Positions 37,401 through 50,390 of a stretch of 64,000 nt of DNA are shown piece after piece (positions within the stretch are counted from its first letter, which is position 1; every line of letters begins with the position of its first letter). The DNA comes from Straminergon stramineum (lineage: Eukaryota; Streptophyta; Bryopsida; Hypnales; Calliergonaceae). Below the pieces are notes generated by a model that worked only from the letters and a program-made list of their open reading frames with translations, did no database searches and was not told the DNA's origin. The stretch is from positions 15,379,350-15,443,349 of the forward strand of contig OY987271.1 of the NCBI GenBank assembly GCA_963920665.1. Direction: 5' to 3'. The position numbers and the translations under genes were made by a program.

Positions 37401-37600
37401 AGTTTAGGAGATAGAAAATCTTAAAGGTTATTTGTGGATGAAGGCAATGTTGCCAATTTTCTTAAAATTAGGTATCTCTTTGTGTACTTCAAACTGTATG
37501 CAAGACTAGTCTAATTGTAATAAAGTAGAAGCATTTAAAAGTATATTTAATGTTTATTACTTAAATGAAATGGTGCAGGTGTTGATGTTAGAGTATTAGA
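34441..37600. other. AT-rich spacer without genes
   Basis: Short ORFs (for example 35964-36173 +) have no recognisable domain. A possible single TTAA-type terminus TTAACCCTTGAAAGG occurs at 36849; no partner was found. Confidence 0.5.
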
Positions 37601-38900
37601 GTTGTTGAAGAAATTCTCGTGTCCCTTAGTGACACTTACCACCTTAAATTCACCTTCTAATACTTTCCCCAGCACTTAACCTTTTAGTGACACCAAGGGT
37701 CACGCTCTCCAAACATTGCACATGCCATGCACCCACAATGTTAGATTCCAACTCAAGTCATGGGGTCCCCCATTCCACCGAGACTTCCAACACTTTCCTT
37801 CCAACCCTTAATTCCCACAAGACACTGGGCATATCATTTGATGACATGGACGAAACCTCCATTGATGTCCAAGCACTCAGTGGAGGCACTACTCCCACCG
37901 GTGCTAACTGCCCATGAATGGGACCCAACTCCCTACTAGGCCTAATCCAACTCATTTTGGGACTCACCAAATGAGACTCACGCCATAGCCTAGTGTAGAA
38001 CGGGACACCATCCAACCAGTATTAAGGAGTACACAAGCACTCCACGGTAACACACAAGTGGTGGTGAGGCTTAAACATTAACTTCACCACTCGGGGTCAC
38101 TTTGGCTCACCATAGCCCCATCTAAGAGGGAGGAGGGAGACCACCCCTCCTCATAGTACTCTCTATGGAATTTGGCAGCCCCCCTCCCATACTAGAGTTC
38201 ACCGGGAACCTCCAAAATGCTCCCCATTTTGGAAGACCACCCAATTCCAAGTGATTTCCCCAAAACCAGACCTCCAAAGACTTCCAATCTTCCCATCGGG
38301 ATAACTTTTAGGTCCAAGTTCCAAATCCCAAGTGCGAGCCCATTTTCGTTATTAAAATTTTTCGTAGATCACTGTGGACTATTCACTTTCCCCAATACGA
38401 CAAGTATTGAGGAAGTTATGGCCCTCCAAAGATACAAGTCCCTCGGGAGGTGTAATTGTCTGGAACTCCACTCTCTTTGGATGCCTGTAACTTTTAGCTC
38501 ACAGCTCATTTCCTCATGAACCTTAGCATTTTATAAATCTTGTCTCCTTAGCTTTCCAATGATATGTGGCATGCCCTATTTGGATCAAAGGAATCTTTTC
38601 AAACCTTGTTCCTCACGTCCCCATGCCTCGAGACGCAACCGGAACACCGCCAACTTTGAGGAGTCATAACTTTTGACTCTCAACTTGGATTCTCACGTTC
38701 TTTGAAACCATGGACATGTCTTCTCATAACCTTTCCAAGAATGTGTAACACGCCCCTTAATTCATCCGGATTAGAGTGCTACAATGCTCTGATTGCTCGG
38801 GACTCTTAGTCCCCCTCACCCCATTTCTTGCAAGGCTTGGGGAGTCACCCTCAATGTCCCCCTTGCTCACCAAGGTGGCACGGGCATGCCTCTTGATGAG
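37601..38900. other. GC-richer unassigned block
   Basis: Base composition changes abruptly from the AT-rich flanks to near-balanced and cytosine-rich. Two plus-strand ORFs (37687-37917 and 38217-38519) lack recognisable domains. A TGTAACACGCCCC word at about 38749 resembles the start of some plant LTRs, but no paired LTR, primer-binding site or polyprotein was seen. Possibly a retroelement relic. Confidence 0.35.
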
Positions 38901-39173
38901 GGTCGTGATAGAAATTTAGTTTGTTGTTTTGGCTTTAAGCATTGGTGGTGATGTGTAGAAATGTTGGTAAATTCAAAGCTTTGGAATTAAAGGTGCTAAT
39001 TTGAAGTTGGAGGGTCTTGAAGAGCATAGGAGGTTGCTAAGAAGAACTTGGAAGAATCCTTTTAGTGTAAGGGTCCATTGTATACTAGACCAAACTAGAA
39101 TTACTATTGATCTGGTGTTCTAAAACCATAATGGTATTTTTTTAGTGTTAGAAAGACCACAAATGGTTCAAGC

Positions 39174-39846
39174 AATTCCAAAATTTCAAAACTACCAAAA
39201 ACTACTAAATATTGAGAAAGTTATGGAGTTCTTAGATTTTGTGGTAGGATTTTGTTTTTCAGAGGTCTTTTGGGTGGTTGTTGTTATTATTAGAGCTTTG
39301 ATAGCTTAGAAAAACAAGAGAAACAAAGGCCAATTGCCTTCTAGAAGTTACTAGACCAGTTACCAAAATAATTTTAAATATTACTGGATTAGTTTCATAG
39401 ATCATTTTTGGAAATTTTTTGGAAGTTATTAGAGTTATTAATTATTTGGGTAATTCTTAAAAATAACTACAATAGTTACTAGAATAATTTCGGAAGTTAC
39501 CAAAATAATTACTAGGATGATTATTGAATCTTGGTAACTTCCAAAATTATTCCAATAATTATTTTAGTAACTTTTAAAATTATCCAAATAAATAATAACT
39601 CTAATAACTTCCAAAAATTATCTCTATAACTAATCCAATAATATTTAAAATTATTCTAGTAACTGGTCCGGTAACCTCTAGAAGTCAACTAATCTTTGTC
39701 TCTCTCATTTTTCTAAGCTATCAAAGCTCTAATAACATCAACAACAACTAGAAATACCTCTAAAAACAAAACCCTACCACAAAAATTCAAAACTCTATAA
39801 CTTTCTCAATATTTGGCAGTTTATGGTAGTTTTGAAATTTTTGGAT
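39174..39846. repeat. 673-bp fold-back with arms of about 330 bp
   Basis: 39174-39502 is an imperfect reverse complement of 39532-39846, leaving a loop of about 29 bases. Matching blocks in order include AATATTGAGAAAGTTAT, GTGGTAGG.TTTTGTTTTT, TAGAGCTTTGATAGCTTAGA, CCAGTTAC and GGAAGTTACC, each present again inverted. Arms appear well over three-quarters identical. No ORF of note. It abuts the family A element at 39850. Confidence 0.85.
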
Positions 39847-39849
39847 AGC

Positions 39850-40800
39850 TTAACCTCTAAAGGGCCAAATGGTGTTTTTTGGCAACATAGTGATTCGGGG
39901 CAGCTCACCACGAATGGAATTTCTTTTTTCTTCGAAATTTTCACACAACATGTACTCAAGGAGTAGCTTTAAGGCCCAACAATTTTTATAACTTTTGAAT
40001 ACAAGGTTAAAAAGTTATTGTATGATATGTAGTTTTCATTGCTCGGCGGGTAGCCCGTGCAACAAAAAAAACTTCTTTAAAAATCACTTTTTTTTAAAAT
40101 AAAAGTTTGAAATTGGTTTTCTAGATTTATATATACATGGAAATCTTTGAATTATTCCATTTTGATTTATGAGATGAAAGTTATGAAGAGTTCTAGTTGT
40201 AGGTAGTTTGTGGGTAGTAATGGAATCTCTACTCTAAAATAAACTTTGAGGACCTTTATTTCACTCAGTTTTTAATATTTTTGAAAAAAAAAAAAAAATT
40301 GAGGTGTAGATTTTTTATTACAACATTATAACCATTGGGATTGTCATTTTTCAATTCCATAAATAAATTATTAACAATTTAGTATTTTGAATCATTCTCT
40401 ACTTCTTTCTACTTACAATTTTTTTCCTATATGTTGTACAATTCCAAATGATCTAAAATTTTTCAAGCATGTGAAAAACTTGATTTGAAGAATGAATCCA
40501 AAGAGTTACAACCATTTTGGACATTTTTTCATAATGATTTGGCCTTGTGAAGTACAGCTGCCCGGGTTTTTGCAAGGCCAAAAAATGACTTTTTGTCACT
40601 TCAAATGATAATATCTTGCAATCCAAACAGTGGAAATTTCTGAAATTTCTTCCACATCTTCTCATACCAACATACTACAAGATCATATGGTTACATTTCT
40701 CAAAAAATGTATTTTTTTTCTAAAATTTGGTGCTTGTATTAGAAATGACAGTTTCGAAGCATTTTTAGTGAAAACATAGTCAAATACATTTAGGGGTTAA
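39850..40800 (+). mobile_element. TTAA-bounded element, family A copy 2 (951 bp)
   Basis: Starts TTAACCTCTAAAGGGCC and ends TTTAGGGGTTAA. Shares with 4730-5636 the ordered blocks TTTTTTGGCAACA, CAAGGAGTAGCT, TTATTGTATGATA, CATTTTGAT..ATGA, TACTCTAAAATAAACTTTGA, TAACAATTTAGTATTT and CTACTTCTTTCTAC. Contains a run of about 14 A near 40286. No transposase. Confidence 0.65.
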
Positions 40801-42153
40801 ACTATTTCTGGTCTTTTAAACATTACACAACCACCTTAAAAAATAAGCATTAAATACACTTCTTATGCAAGCTTGCACACTTGTAAGTCTTGTTCACAAC
40901 ACTCTCTATTGGCAATATAGAGTAATGGGATATACATCACATTAATTACATACCTACTAAATTTCAGTATACAAAAGGAGTTCATACATATTGTTGTCTG
41001 AGATGCCTAGAAAGTTCAAAGCATCATATCTTTTGATCCATGCAAACGATTGGAAAAAAATTATATTCCTAGTAAGGAGGTACATTTCCACACTTTGTAT
41101 CCAAATTTCATGAACATCCAACTAAAATTGACTTTGTGTACAACTATCCAAATTTCTTACATATGTTGAACAATCACTTGGCCCTTTGGGGATTAATTGA
41201 TAAGTGAAACTTGAATTGTGCCATCCAATAATATTGAACTTTTCTAAAAAATCACCTGTGAAGTATTCAAGAATTAGAAACTTTACAATAAGTATGTGTG
41301 GATTCTTTATTGAAATTAGATTGTAAATAAACTATATGTATTATGAATTGAATATTTTATAATATCTTTATTTTTTTCATTTTGAAAAATATTAATTAAA
41401 AAATTCTAAGGTTCAAAAGATGCAAAAATTGTGCCAATTTTTATAGTTAAAATGGCAACTATTAGGTTGGAATTGGTTTAGCTCATATTTAATCTTATAT
41501 ATTTTTGTATCTTGATGAATATAGGATGTATGAGGTGCAAATAGACACAATAGAAGCTATAAAATTTTGATGCCATAAGACAAAAGCTATGAAATGAAGC
41601 TATATAAGTGAAGCCATGATTGTTGTTTCAAATAGTTTGTGTGTTTTTTTCACCCTCAATTGCATTATTTTAATAAAAAATTGACCTTTAAGAATTGAAG
41701 AATTATTTCAAGAAAAAAAATTATTTATAATGTTGTATTTTACTTCCAATAAAAAAATATTTTAGTAAGAAATCCTAAATCCATATCTAATCAAGAGAGC
41801 ATTAGTAGCTTTTGAGTACATATATTTTTGACATCAACACCACAATTTTAGCACTTTCAATTGAAAATTCATATAGCTCATTTATCAGGGGCCAAAAAGT
41901 GCTTAAAAAAGACATGGAGGCCAACATTTACATGTCATGCACCATCTATGACTTCTTGGTATTGCAAACAAGGTGGTTGTCTTTAGATGTGGAGGCCCAA
42001 GTAAAAGACATGTTGCTTGGCCATGGCTTCCTCTCGTACCGATATACCAATGTCATGCAACTACCAAATTTATTTTCTTGTTGGTTCTTTGCTACAACAT
42101 ATGCCATGGACATTGTACTCTACCTTTTCCTAGAAATGTCAATTTATGATGTC
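40801..42153. other. AT-rich spacer
   Basis: A 129-codon plus ORF (41812-42201) shows no known domain and overlaps the next MITE. No gene supported. Confidence 0.5.
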
Positions 42154-42402
42154 TTAACCCTTGAGCACTCCAGTGCCTCAAATATGGCCTCCCTAAAATG
42201 AAAAGTTGCCATGTTTGACTATTATAATCTTTTCAACGATACGGTGAAATCATTTGTCCTTTCCCCTACAACTTTGGGCTTACCTCCACCACCAATCATC
42301 ACGGTCAATTTTTGTGGATCTTGTTTTGGATGACAATTTGATTAGGATGAGTTTAGAAGGGTCTGGATTTAGGTAAACATGCTCTGGGCACTCAGGGGTT
42401 AA
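42154..42402. mobile_element. 249-bp TTAA-bounded MITE
   Basis: Left TTAACCCTTGAGCACTC and right GGGCACTCAGGGGTTAA are inverted repeats with two or three mismatches, TTAA at both ends. No coding capacity. Confidence 0.6.
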
Positions 42403-43689
42403 TGATGAAGTGCTACGTGTGGAAATGCATCAATGACAAGAGGTTCAAGTTGTTTTTGAAGGGTGATCACGATGACCATCCTTTCTAGGCTCCAATGTCC
42501 GCGTGAGGGTTAAATTTCCATCTCCAAAGTCTTTGGAGTCAAATATAGAGCCCTGAAATCTCTAGTTGGTCATCATTGGTAGCATAGAGAGCCATCAATG
42601 GAGCCCTAATATTTATTATCACCTATACAATTGTTCAAATTCTTCTGATTTAGACATGATTTGAATTTTCATATATTATTTTTAAAACTAACATTAATAC
42701 AATATACACATAATTTATAAGATTTAAGATGAGTATGGAGACAATATAAAAGTGATGATTTTATTATTATTCTTGACCCTATCACCAAGGTGATCAACCA
42801 AAAAATATTTAAGTGTGAATAGATGCATTCTTGGTATCTATAGTTTCCTTAAAAGTCATTCATCATAAATTTTTAGTCCACAACATCAATATTGGATTAA
42901 AGATGAAAAGAATGTGTAGGATAGTCACATCAAGTGGTCATCAAATGTGCCTTAAGTTGAATATGAACAAGTGGGCAATACTTGCATGTGAACATAGAAT
43001 TTATGAGCCTATGAGCCTATCAGTCTATATTACAAACACCTTCTATGGTTATAGGTGTCTATGTTATAGGTATGTCATAGACTCTTTCTATATTATAGTT
43101 TACCTATATTATAAGTGTATTTGTTACAAACACCTTCAAATGGTTGTAGGTGTTACATACCTACAACTAGATGCAAGGCTCATAGGCTCACCTCTTTGTA
43201 CTCACACACTAGCATCATTGTAAATATACTCTAGCTGTAAAATGAAAAAGATTTATGTTTTGAGGGATTGGATTTAATCATCAATTTTACACTAAAAATT
43301 AGGCCCCAACCAAGTTCTTGGGCACCAACACCTTTTTATTGGTAGGGTCTCATCAAATAGGTGTAGTATACTTAAACAGGGATCCTTGAAGAAAATGTAG
43401 GGAGTCAATAATTGGCACCCAACCTCCATATTTTGGGATTCAACATCCCCCCGTTGGTGTTACACTTCAATATTTTGGCACTCACTACCAAAGTATATTT
43501 GGCAATATCTGTAAGCCCTCTAGTACATGGCTAATGCATGGCGCACATGAGGTAACTAAGTCCTTAAAGCTTGTCTTTAACCAAATTGAATGGGGATGAT
43601 CCAAGCCTCAAATTCCATACAAAAACATCTTCACATGTGATCACATGAAAAATGCCTTTTTGTCTAGTGACTTGTTTTTGCTAAACCAT
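42403..43689. other. AT-rich spacer
   Basis: A 130-codon ORF (42831-43223 +) consists of low-complexity Tyr/Ile-rich sequence with internal repetition (TATAGGT and TATTATAG words) and is probably not a gene. Confidence 0.5.
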
Positions 43690-44100
43690 TCACTCACATT
43701 AGGAGAGATTTGAGGGCAAGGGAGGGCCGTTTCAAGGCTATTCCCCTTGTAGTCTAGAAACTTTGAACCAACCACTATTGCTAAAAAAAATTTTAATTTA
43801 AAAAAGTGTTGGAAAATTGAAAATTGGTTTAAAATATTATTTCTTTCAAAAAAATTAGAATAATTAATTAAATAGTTAATATCTTTTGACGTGGCATAGT
43901 CTTGACCACATTAGATCATTGTTGAAGCTAGTTCCCACAATCTGGGAACTACACAGAACTTCGGGGCTTCTTTTGCCCCCAAATCTCTTCTAATGATATT
44001 TGTTGAAAAAAGTCTTGTAAAAATCATACATTGAAGAAATAGAAGAATTGAAGCGAAACATCTAATATTCTTAACAATTAATTCACCTTGCACTACTTTT
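43690..44100 (-). mobile_element. Remnant related to the 3' region of the hAT element
   Basis: Blocks in the same order and orientation as 53800-54130: GACGTGGCA, then AGTTCCCACA, then a GGCTT..TTTGG-like block, preceded by a similar A/T-rich stretch. Suggests a second, mostly deleted copy of the 52.6-57.7 kb hAT family. Confidence 0.4.
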
Positions 44101-46475
44101 GAAAAGGGAGGTCATTAGATCTTAGGAATATATTATGAACTACACAAAATAGTGAAATGAGGTTGCCCCACACTAATTTCTTGACATTTGACACTATATA
44201 GATGTTTTCAATTACTGTACAAGAATGCACTACTTTTGAATTATATCTTGTTGTAATTAGGACTCATGAACCTCCATGTATACAAAGGAAAATATTTTCA
44301 GAAATATTTGTTGACTTTGATGGCATGTAGAATAACTTTCTTGTTGCAAGGCAACCTAATTTCATTATTTTGTGTAGATAATGGCCAAGTTATCAACCAA
44401 TACAATTTGTTCTTGAGTTGCTTTGAAGTTGTAGAGCAATAAGAGAAGTAGCAACTCAATTATAGACTAGATTGGCTCACAACATGGCCATTACAATTCA
44501 TAGTTGCCCAACAATAGGAATTGAAATAATAGACAATTAATCATGCCAATCTGGACAAGAAATCTACAGTGATTTTGTGCTCTTCATCAACAATCCCATT
44601 ACATTCATACACCTCACGAAGAACTATGATTATAGTTGGTATTTGGTTGCTTGGAGCCAATCTAAACAAGCCACACCATCAAGATTCTTTTTACAAAAGT
44701 AATTTAAACTTCTCCTATTTATGACGGTCATTCTCACCTTGTTTGGTTTCAAGTTCACACCAAGGACAACCTAAAAACCTCAAGTTTCAAAACCAGACCA
44801 AAAGTTTTGAAAGTGAGGAAATTTTATTACTGAAAATTCAATGTAAAGTTAGACAAGTGCTTGATATGGAAATGGTCATGCCACATCATCTTCTAAGAGG
44901 GTCCAACCAATCACATGATGAGACGTGACAATTCTTGTCATATTTCAATTTGAATTACATTGTTTTGAACTTCTGCTGACGGTGGTGGAGAAAGTACTTT
45001 CTTCAAAGGATCCGTTTTCTTAGGTTCAGTGGGAAGTGTCTTTTCATTGGAATTAACTTCCATATAATTACATAGAATATAAACATCAGAATGGATTCAT
45101 GGCAATCTATAAAGCTGCTTCATATCTGCTGCTGCTAGAGATTGGCCAGCAGGTTAGGATTCTCAAATCATCGTTAAAAGCCACAAATTGTCATAGATGC
45201 AACCATCAGCCCTTTGATCTAAGTTAACATACTCGATCTAAAGTTTATAACAAAATTCTAAAGTTAACAAGATATCGAAGAGGAAATCGTTTTGTGAAGA
45301 TTGGGAAGTCTGACAGTATGAGGAAAAGGCTGCTGATGCTTTGAAAGAAGAGTTGAGGGGGGATCCTAGAGTAGGGAGTCATTTTGCCAAGCAGCAAGCC
45401 ACTGTCTAGATCCTTCCAGTCTAATTCGGCATTTGCTCCCACTCAGGTCCCTTCCCTGAGTAAAAAAAGGTGTTTAGTTTAGGTTCGCAGCTCGATCACT
45501 TGTAGAACAGTGCAATCCAGTCTGATGAGCATATTCTCATAGCACTACCTTCACATTCATAATATCGTCGATTATCTGAGATACTCTGTTCCATTCATTC
45601 GCAGAGTGACGCTATTTTGTTGCTGTTTAATGTCAAAGAGAGTGTCATAGCTGAGGGTAATAATCAATCGAGCAAGAAAATACACATTTGTTGCACCTTC
45701 ACCGGCAAGGTAGACACAGCCATGACGTCGGCTTTCATTAACGGCAACACCTGACGGGAACTCTCCTCTCATGTCCTCATCCAAGCTGCTGCAGCAAAGT
45801 AGCATGAAGTAGCGAATGCCGCCTCAGCATGCGCATACGCAACAAAATCTGTAGGAACTCATCTTCCTATCCCCTAATGATGATATGCGCAATTCCTGCA
45901 TACATATTGAAAGCGCAACCAAAGCCCTGTAAGGATGCAATGGAGACACTAAAGCCAAAAAGAAAGAAAATGGAACCCCGAGGCTCACAAATAAGCAATC
46001 TGAATAACCAAGTCAAAGTAAAACCCATCTAGAGAAACCAAAAATACTCTAGACGCATATAGGAGGCCGCAGAACGAAGGAGTAAGCTATTACTCATGAA
46101 GAGCATAACGGCAACCGATAAAAGGATTTGCACAAAACGCTGAACTCACTCCTGTAATCAACCCCTCGGGCACCAGCATGCAAAACAGAAGTAATAGGAT
46201 TGGAAAGGGGTAGAAGAGATGAAGATATGAAGCTTCACTAACCCGTGAGGGAAGCTTGCGGAACTCGAGCTTGGCCATGTGCTTGTGGTTTTCGACAACT
46301 TGATGAAACGGAAGCCAGTGAAGGCAAATGAGGCGCACCAGAGCATAACCTCCTCTTGAATTGCCTATATGAGAACCTCAAAGATTCATACACAGCTATA
46401 AAAACCATGTCTTGTAATGCGATTCTCCAAATGAGAGACCTTGTGACAAAAACCTCACAATTGATGCAGATCAGC
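44101..46475. other. Spacer and PORR 3' flank
   Basis: No recognisable coding sequence. 45.4-46.47 kb is less AT-rich and may be the 3' UTR of the minus-strand PORR gene, perhaps with a 3' UTR intron. Overlapping minus ORFs at 46090-46567 lie just beyond the PORR stop in other frames. Confidence 0.4.
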
Positions 46476-48293
46476 TCACACAGATATGGATGATGCAATC
46501 TCTTGTGGCGAAAGCTCATTCGACTCTTGGGAAGTAAGGGACTCCTGGAGAGGAACGGAATCAGCACTCTGAGGTGTAGAAGGCACTCGCTTCACATCCA
46601 TGAGGAAGAGATACTTCTCCTTGAGGTCTACCAATGGATGTTTGTCTTTCAGTAAGTACTGTTGCCGTCGACCAGGAACATGGATTCCCTCAAAAGCCTC
46701 CCGTAAAAAGACGGTGTCACGATCACCTTTCCTTGAGACGTAGAAGTGCTCTGGATGGCGGATTAGCAGACCCCGTACCTACAAGCAGAGGCATCTGTGT
46801 TGTCAAGGATAATGCTGGAATGCACTACTGCCACTTGAGACAACTCGTTGCAACTTCTTACATCATTCGAAACAAGAGATAAGGAATCCAATGAAAAGAA
46901 GATGCCACTCAAACGAACAAGGTAGTACCTGATTAGAGAACTTGAACTCTTTGCGGAAGTGAGTAAGATGGTCCACATATACTCGCTTCTCTAAGGTAAG
47001 AGACAGAAGTTCTTTAATTAAAAGGACAGCACGTTTTTCAGCCTCCGCCGACGCTGGATTAAGGTAGTTTGAAGCTTCGTAAGGCGATGGACATTCGAGC
47101 TCGTGAAATTTGTATAGCACATACTTGTCTTTATTCGAGAGCCGATATCTCTTCGGCAGTTGAATTTCCAGTTTGGGCGGACTGTCTGTAAACCAAAAGC
47201 ATCCAATGTGTAAATTAGAAACAAGAATTAAGAGGTCTGCACATGTAAGCGGTAATCACTGAGAAAACATAAAGGACGTACCAAGACTCTTTTCTTTCAT
47301 AATATCTCGAACTCTCTGCTCGTCTGAAGTAACGGCCAATCGATCACTCCACTTAACAAGTTCCAAAATGCGCATATCCTCATTGGTAACGTCTTCACCA
47401 TCAATTACACGAAAATACTTCGGGTATTTGTACACCATCCGCGTCCTAAAGTCCTCAGGGAGACCAATATCGCGTGCTATATGTACAATTTTCCCGAGCA
47501 AGAGACGTTTGTCACTCGACATCATGAGTAGCTTCCTCAACTTCGTAACAGCTTCGACTTTCATGCCTTTTCGAATCTCTCTCTCTTCGTCACTGATAGC
47601 TTCTGCCTCTGGTGTAAGCTGAAACCAAGGTAGTTTGCCCGGCTCGACCTCCTCGTGAACGACGAAAACACCTGGATATTTCTTCAAAAGTGCGATAACT
47701 CGTTTCTTACCCGTAAGACCAATGTAGTCCCTGCACTTACCTAGGTCCTGAAGAGTCATGGAATCGTCCGGATCCGCAAGAAGAAGCTCTTTCACCTTCA
47801 ATACTATTTTCAATTTCTTCTCTCTCTCGATGATGTCATCGAAATCCACCTCTTTCAGTTGCCGAACTCGCAAACTTGTCGGGCAAAGCTTATCCACGTG
47901 CCACTTCACAGATCTATCCGGTGCTTCAGAGTCGTCTCCACTCCTTGCTCCTTCGTCATCATCATCTGATCCATCCTCTTCTTCTACCGAATTTTTGGCA
48001 GCAAAACATCGCGAGTGGATTTGCATAGGACCCTCAAAATGTTGGACCCGCTTGCTGTTGGCCCTAGCTCCTAATACACGGCATTCATATTCAAAAGGAC
48101 TCACCCGATCGAAAGAAAAATATGAATTGAAGAGCCCGAAACCTCGACTACTGGGAGTGCCAGCGTCAAAGGTATTCTCAGGCTTCAGTGGAAATTCTCT
48201 CCACGATGGAGAAATGCGAGAAGGTCTCAAAGCTCCACAGAAAGTCGCCTCTGCCGCGGTCCATACAGACCTGCATCTCCCTCTCAAAGCCAT
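46476..48293 (-). CDS. PORR-domain organelle RNA-binding protein (WTF1/RPD1-like)
   Basis: Plant organelle RNA recognition domain protein; characterised members (WTF1, WTF9, RPD1) bind and help splice group II introns in chloroplasts or mitochondria. Exons on the minus strand: 48293-47282, 47185-46929, 46778-46476 (1572 bp, 523 aa), phases 1 and 0, stop TGA at 46478-46476. Residues 1 to about 60 are rich in Arg, Ser and Phe and poor in acids, like an organelle transit peptide. An acidic linker (EEEDGSDDDDEGARSGDDSE) follows, then the PORR domain from about residue 130: LKVKELLLADPDDSMTLQDL, LLKKYPGVFVVHEE, FRTRMVYKYPKYFRVIDGED, EIQLPKRYRLSNKDK, FRKEFKFSNQVRGLLIRHPE and HFYVSRKGDRDTVFLREAF. 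A weak, Ser/Gln-rich tail follows. Intact. Which organelle and which intron are unknown. Confidence 0.88.
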
Positions 48294-48820
48294 GGCTTGT
48301 ACACATTTGAATCACAACCCCATCTTCCTACTGATCCTTCGCACCAGCTACACAGAAAATGTCGCAGAGATCGTCGCAGCACTAAATTCGATTCCTTGCC
48401 AAATTTTGAAACCCTAATTCTCCTCCTGTAGGTGAAGCTCTCATATTTCGAATTCGGCAGAATCCCTAGGAAGGGTACAGGAAGCTTCGCGCAGGAATTA
48501 GGGTTTGAGAGCAAGAAGTTCAGCCGGGTATCCTCCGGGTATCGTGGACCGTCCATGAAGGCCGGGTCTGGGAGAGAGATTAAGCGCTTCAAAATACATA
48601 TTTGGTCCAAATAATTTCTTGTTCATCAAAATAAAGGCTTAAATATATATTTTTTAAACTTCTACTATACACAATTCAATAAAATTGAGGTGAATAACAT
48701 AATTATACAAAGGTGTATTCTAAAATGTGCAAAAGTCCAAAAAAAGAATTAGGGTGTTTAAAGATTAACTCCAATCATGTTTTAAGAATGGCATACATTA
48801 AGAGTCTATTCATTTAAGGT
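48294..48820 (-). promoter_or_regulatory. PORR upstream region with two teloboxes
   Basis: Telobox AAACCCTAA lies at 48409-48417 (+ orientation) and again at 48498-48506 (reverse), about 120 and 205 bases upstream of the start codon. Teloboxes near the start sites of plant translation and organelle-biogenesis genes are common. Otherwise no gene. Confidence 0.5.
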
Positions 48821-50390
48821 GCAAGACGTTAAACATACACCATTGACCTATTCTTGGGTACAGATGGCAATCCACGTGGCAAGCAAGTCAGGTCGGTCCT
48901 CATCCCCAATTCCAATACAGAAATCAAGATTTGCTTGGGGTCAGAGGCTGCCCGGCGGGAAGAGGCGAGATTTCAAAGGAACTCCTAAGAGCACAGTTCT
49001 ACGTGTGCCCCGAGCCTGGCATTCTTAGATTTCAATCTCCCATTCTGCACACAGCTCACATTTTCCTCACATGCTCTCTTGTTATCAATCATGCTCCTGA
49101 GGCTTGGGTTTTCTCCCCACCTTAGGAGTGGAGGGAAGGAAAAGCATCTAACATACAATCAACTCTTAAACACAAGCCAAAGTATATACTTGATCTTGAC
49201 TAGGGACGAACTTTGAATGACCTAGCTTGCCTTACCCTATGCTCTATATCAATACACTAATGACTAAACACAATCTACAACATTAAATGAAGATTAGCTA
49301 GATCTTCCCATTTTATTAGGATAGTGAATTGAGTTCAAAGTTGCACAGAATTGTTGTAATGTAGAATACGTACTTGCTGAAAGTATGGGAGGAGGATACA
49401 AACTGCACTATCTTGAGTGGGTTAAAATTCCAATTGCTTTAGGAGGAAGTCCCTTAATGACGTTTAGAACTATTGATTGTTGATGGTTTGTCTACACACC
49501 ACTTCTTAACCCAAACCATATTTTCAACGTTCATATTCATGAGCTCTCAAACCAGGTTTTGTTCCCAATTTTCTTTTCTGTCTTGCACTAAATCTTGAAG
49601 CATCAAGCATGTATGTTGGCACTTATAAACGCCAAGTGACCAGTATGAATGATGTATTTAAGAATTTCGATCCAAAACTACCAAAGCTTAGATCTGTTTG
49701 CAAGTGAATCTTCTTTCTCAATTGAGAACATCATGAATTCTTCCTCTGTCATTATTCAACTATAATGTGGGTGAAATCTTGTATTTACAAAACGCAAGGT
49801 TATCAACTTCAAATTGATGATCTCCAACCAATAAGTGTCCTATGGCACAGTCTTCATGTGATGGAGAATTGGGTTTTCAAATCACTTGATTCATACAAAT
49901 TGAATGGATGTGCGTAAGTTAACTTTTATTGATGTAGTTGTATCTTCTCATTGTGCCTCGCATGGCATGAAAATAATCAATTAGGGTTAACTCACAAGTT
50001 GTTTCTTGCTCAACAATCTAGTGCAGTAGGAAAAAATCAAACACACACGCATGGAGTAGGCCTAAACGCATTGCACATACCTACAATGAGGGAGACGACG
50101 GGAGGAGCATACACATAGTGTGCCATTGTTGGAGAAGGAGTGCACACATGAAGAGGAGACGACGAACTCAATGACGAGGGTTGTTGTCCTGAAAAAACGG
50201 ATCTGAAGGGGAGCAATGCCTGCATCGGGACTTCAAGAGGAGAGCGGCCCATTCAGTGGGGAGCTGCTCATGTCCCAGCCTTGCCCCACAATGAAGTTCA
50301 TTGTGTAAAACGGAACCGTCTTGACCAGCTTGCCACGTGGATTGCCATCTGGAACTGAGAATAGCTCAATAGAGGGTGTTTAATGTCTCG
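48821..50390. mobile_element. 1.57-kb Mutator-like non-autonomous element
   Basis: CATTTAAGGT occurs exactly at 48811-48820 and 50391-50400, a 10-bp target duplication. Inside it are long inverted repeats of about 80 bases: CAAGACGTTAAACA, CTATTCTTGGGTACAGATGG, CAATCCACGTGGCAAG and GGTCGGTCC on the left (to about 48899), and the complements on the right (about 50311-50390). Long terminal repeats plus a duplication of about 9-10 bp are typical of Mutator-like elements. No transposase. Two GC-richer interior patches (48.88-49.13 and 50.03-50.25 kb) could be captured sequence but match nothing I recognise. Confidence 0.8.

Noticed and set aside
41812..42201. 129-codon ORF
   Set aside because: No recognisable domain and its end overlaps the inverted terminus of the MITE at 42154-42402.
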